Source: Phenylobacterium deserti
GTDB lineage: Bacteria > Pseudomonadota > Alphaproteobacteria > Caulobacterales > Caulobacteraceae
Direction of reading: 5' to 3'
Assembly (NCBI RefSeq): GCF_003254705.1
Contig: NZ_QFYR01000004.1
Location: forward strand, 310,001-374,000
Length of the DNA stretch: 64,000 nt
Made by a program: the position numbers and the translations under genes. The notes below the pieces were generated by a model that was not told the DNA's origin, searched no databases, and saw only the letters and a list, made by a program, of their open reading frames with translations. Positions within the stretch are counted from its first letter, which is position 1; each line of letters opens with the position of its first letter. This document shows positions 63,107 to 64,000 of the stretch, in pieces.

Positions 63107-63133
63107 AAGAAAAGCCGCCCTCGCGGACGGCTT
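63107..63133 (-). terminator. Intrinsic terminator of DUF1328 gene
   Basis: On the minus strand GAAAGCCGTCC and GGGCGGCTTTTC form a stem with one mismatch around a CGCGA-type loop and run into TTTTCTTTT. It lies between the DUF1328 gene and the coupled ThpR-like/photolyase pair. Confidence 0.75.
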
Positions 63134-63156
63134 TCCTCAGGTGTGCGGATGTCCCG

Positions 63157-63336
63157 CTATCTGCCTGTGATCTTCCGGCCGGCCATGAAGCCGAGCACCG
63201 CGAAGACGATGAAGCCCACCACGAAGATGAAGAACAGGAACTTGGCGATGCCGGCGGCTGCGCCGGCGATGCCGCCGAAGCCGAGGGCGGCGGCGATCAG
63301 GGCGACCACCGCAAAGATCAGAGCCCACTTGAGCAT
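63157..63336 (-). CDS. DUF1328 (UPF0391) small membrane protein
   Basis: 59 residues from the ATG at 63336. [27 protein letters not shown] starts the first hydrophobic segment and [18 protein letters not shown] the second. It ends in [12 protein letters not shown]1328 proteins are small inner-membrane proteins often induced by stress; the function is unknown. The EcfG-type promoter immediately upstream supports membership of the general stress regulon. Confidence 0.9.
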   Translation of the reverse strand: MLKWALIFAVVALIAAALGFGGIAGAAAGIAKFLFFIFVVGFIVFAVLGFMAGRKITGR

Positions 63337-63384
63337 TGTTCGTCTCTTATTCTCGCGGCGACGGTCGCCGCATCTTGCTTCAGA

Positions 63385-63410
63385 AACGCAGGTCTGCACG
63401 GCCGCGTTCC
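63385..63410 (-). promoter_or_regulatory. EcfG (general stress) promoter for DUF1328 gene
   Basis: On the minus strand GGAAC-N17-CGTT is an exact match to the EcfG consensus. The transcription start would be near 63378, 42 nt before the ATG of the DUF1328 gene. This is the clearest general-stress promoter in the window. Confidence 0.75.
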
Positions 63411-63528
63411 TCGACTACTTCAGGTTCTATCTGCGCAGCCCGGACGCCTCAGGATCGTGTTCCTCGCCAACCAATCCCGCCCGGCCGCGTTCTCTCTTGC
63501 AACCGAGAGATAAAATGGAGGCCTAAGC

Positions 63529-63966
63529 GTGGCTGACATGACGCTCCAAGACCTGTCGCAGAAGATGCGCGACATCGACTTCACCACCGTCTTCACGCGG
63601 ACGGAGGGCGGCGCCCTGGCGGGGCGCCCGATGAGCAACAACGGCGAGGTGGAGTACGAGGGCGACAGCTACTTCTTCGCCTGGGACGACTCGCGCGTGG
63701 CCGGCGACATCGCCCGTGATCCGCAGGTCGGCATGTCCTTGCAGGGCTCGAAAGGGCTGCTGGGCAAGCCGCCACTGTTCATCACGATCGAAGGGCGAGC
63801 CGAGCTCATCCGCGACAAGGCGCAGTTCCAGGAACACTGGACCAAGGATCTGGATCGCTGGTTCGAGAACGGCCCGGACACGCCCGGCGTGGTCATGATC
63901 AAGGTCCGCGCCGAACGCATCCACTACTGGGACGGCGGCGACGAAGGCGAGATCCCGGTCGCCTGA
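63529..63966 (+). CDS. Pyridoxamine 5'-phosphate oxidase family, general-stress-26-like
   Basis: 145 residues from a GTG start with GGAGG 7 nt upstream; an ATG at 63538 is too far from it. MADMTLQDLSQKMRDIDFTTVFTRTEGGALAGRPMSN matches the split-barrel FMN-binding general-stress protein 26 type, with VAGDIARDPQVGMSL and FITIEGRAELI. Such proteins bind flavin or F420; the reaction is unknown. It is soluble. It lies divergent from the DUF1328 gene in a stress context. Confidence 0.88.
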   Translation: MADMTLQDLSQKMRDIDFTTVFTRTEGGALAGRPMSNNGEVEYEGDSYFFAWDDSRVAGDIARDPQVGMSLQGSKGLLGKPPLFITIEGRAELIRDKAQFQEHWTKDLDRWFENGPDTPGVVMIKVRAERIHYWDGGDEGEIPVA

Positions 63967-64000
63967 GCCGGTCGGCGGAGCCTGCCGTGCAGGGCGGCCC

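Overview
The window reads as a GC-rich chromosomal segment of an alphaproteobacterium in the Caulobacterales, most likely Caulobacteraceae (Caulobacter/Phenylobacterium type). The main reasons are the gene for the CtrA antagonist SciP beside a hook-gene cluster, sigma-54 promoters with inverted repeats resembling FlbD-bound ftr elements, a general-stress (EcfG-type) promoter, a large TonB-dependent receptor, and typical alphaproteobacterial gene order (comF-grxC-nitrilase-DUF1178; xerD-aroK-aroB; bolA-dnaJ; ppiC-argJ opposite secA). No prophage, insertion sequence, CRISPR array, rRNA or tRNA was found. Almost everything is chromosomal housekeeping DNA with tightly packed genes.

Layout. 0-4 kb: a hypothetical protein whose tail is encoded by a palindromic repeat pair, a small GNAT, a thiolase, mnmA and a small orphan gene. 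4-11.6 kb: flagellar hook region, with flgK-flgL leftward and fliK-flgD-flgE rightward from one divergent control region, then sciP. 11.7-20 kb: a RusA-like nuclease, fumC, a haem-oxygenase-like enzyme, polyprenyl diphosphate synthase, a TrmN6-like methyltransferase, a second GNAT, ilvC, arfB and small secreted proteins. 20-30.9 kb: clpB divergent from a FadL-type porin, an M20 peptidase, the leftward comF-grxC-nitrilase-DUF1178 group, an NDUFAF5-like methyltransferase, yjbQ and mutT. 31-44.5 kb: an RhlE-type helicase, cutA, argJ, ppiC, secA, a TetR regulator, threonine aldolase, a TonB receptor and accA.

44.7-64 kb: a glycine-zipper secreted protein, xerD coupled to a periplasmic helical protein, aroK-aroB, a single-domain response regulator facing a 28-residue membrane microprotein, bolA/dnaJ, a PhoX-like protein, a DUF885 metallopeptidase, a poly-glycine exported protein, an aminotransferase, a DHH phosphoesterase coupled to UV-damage endonuclease (uvsE), an MHS transporter, cobS with no cobT beside it, a class II photolyase coupled to a 2H phosphoesterase, a DUF1328 membrane protein with an EcfG promoter, and a stress-type flavin-binding protein.

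How the parts fit. The flagellar block is a transcriptional unit under sigma-54, and SciP connects it to the CtrA cell-cycle circuit. The last 8 kb contains three light- or UV-damage-related functions (uvsE, its DHH partner, class II photolyase) and two stress-type genes. I found no complete unknown system. The best leads are the symmetric flagellar control region, the DHH-uvsE and 2H-photolyase couplings, the convergent microprotein and the poly-glycine exported protein. All start codons, promoters and family names come from reading the sequence alone; no database search was run.
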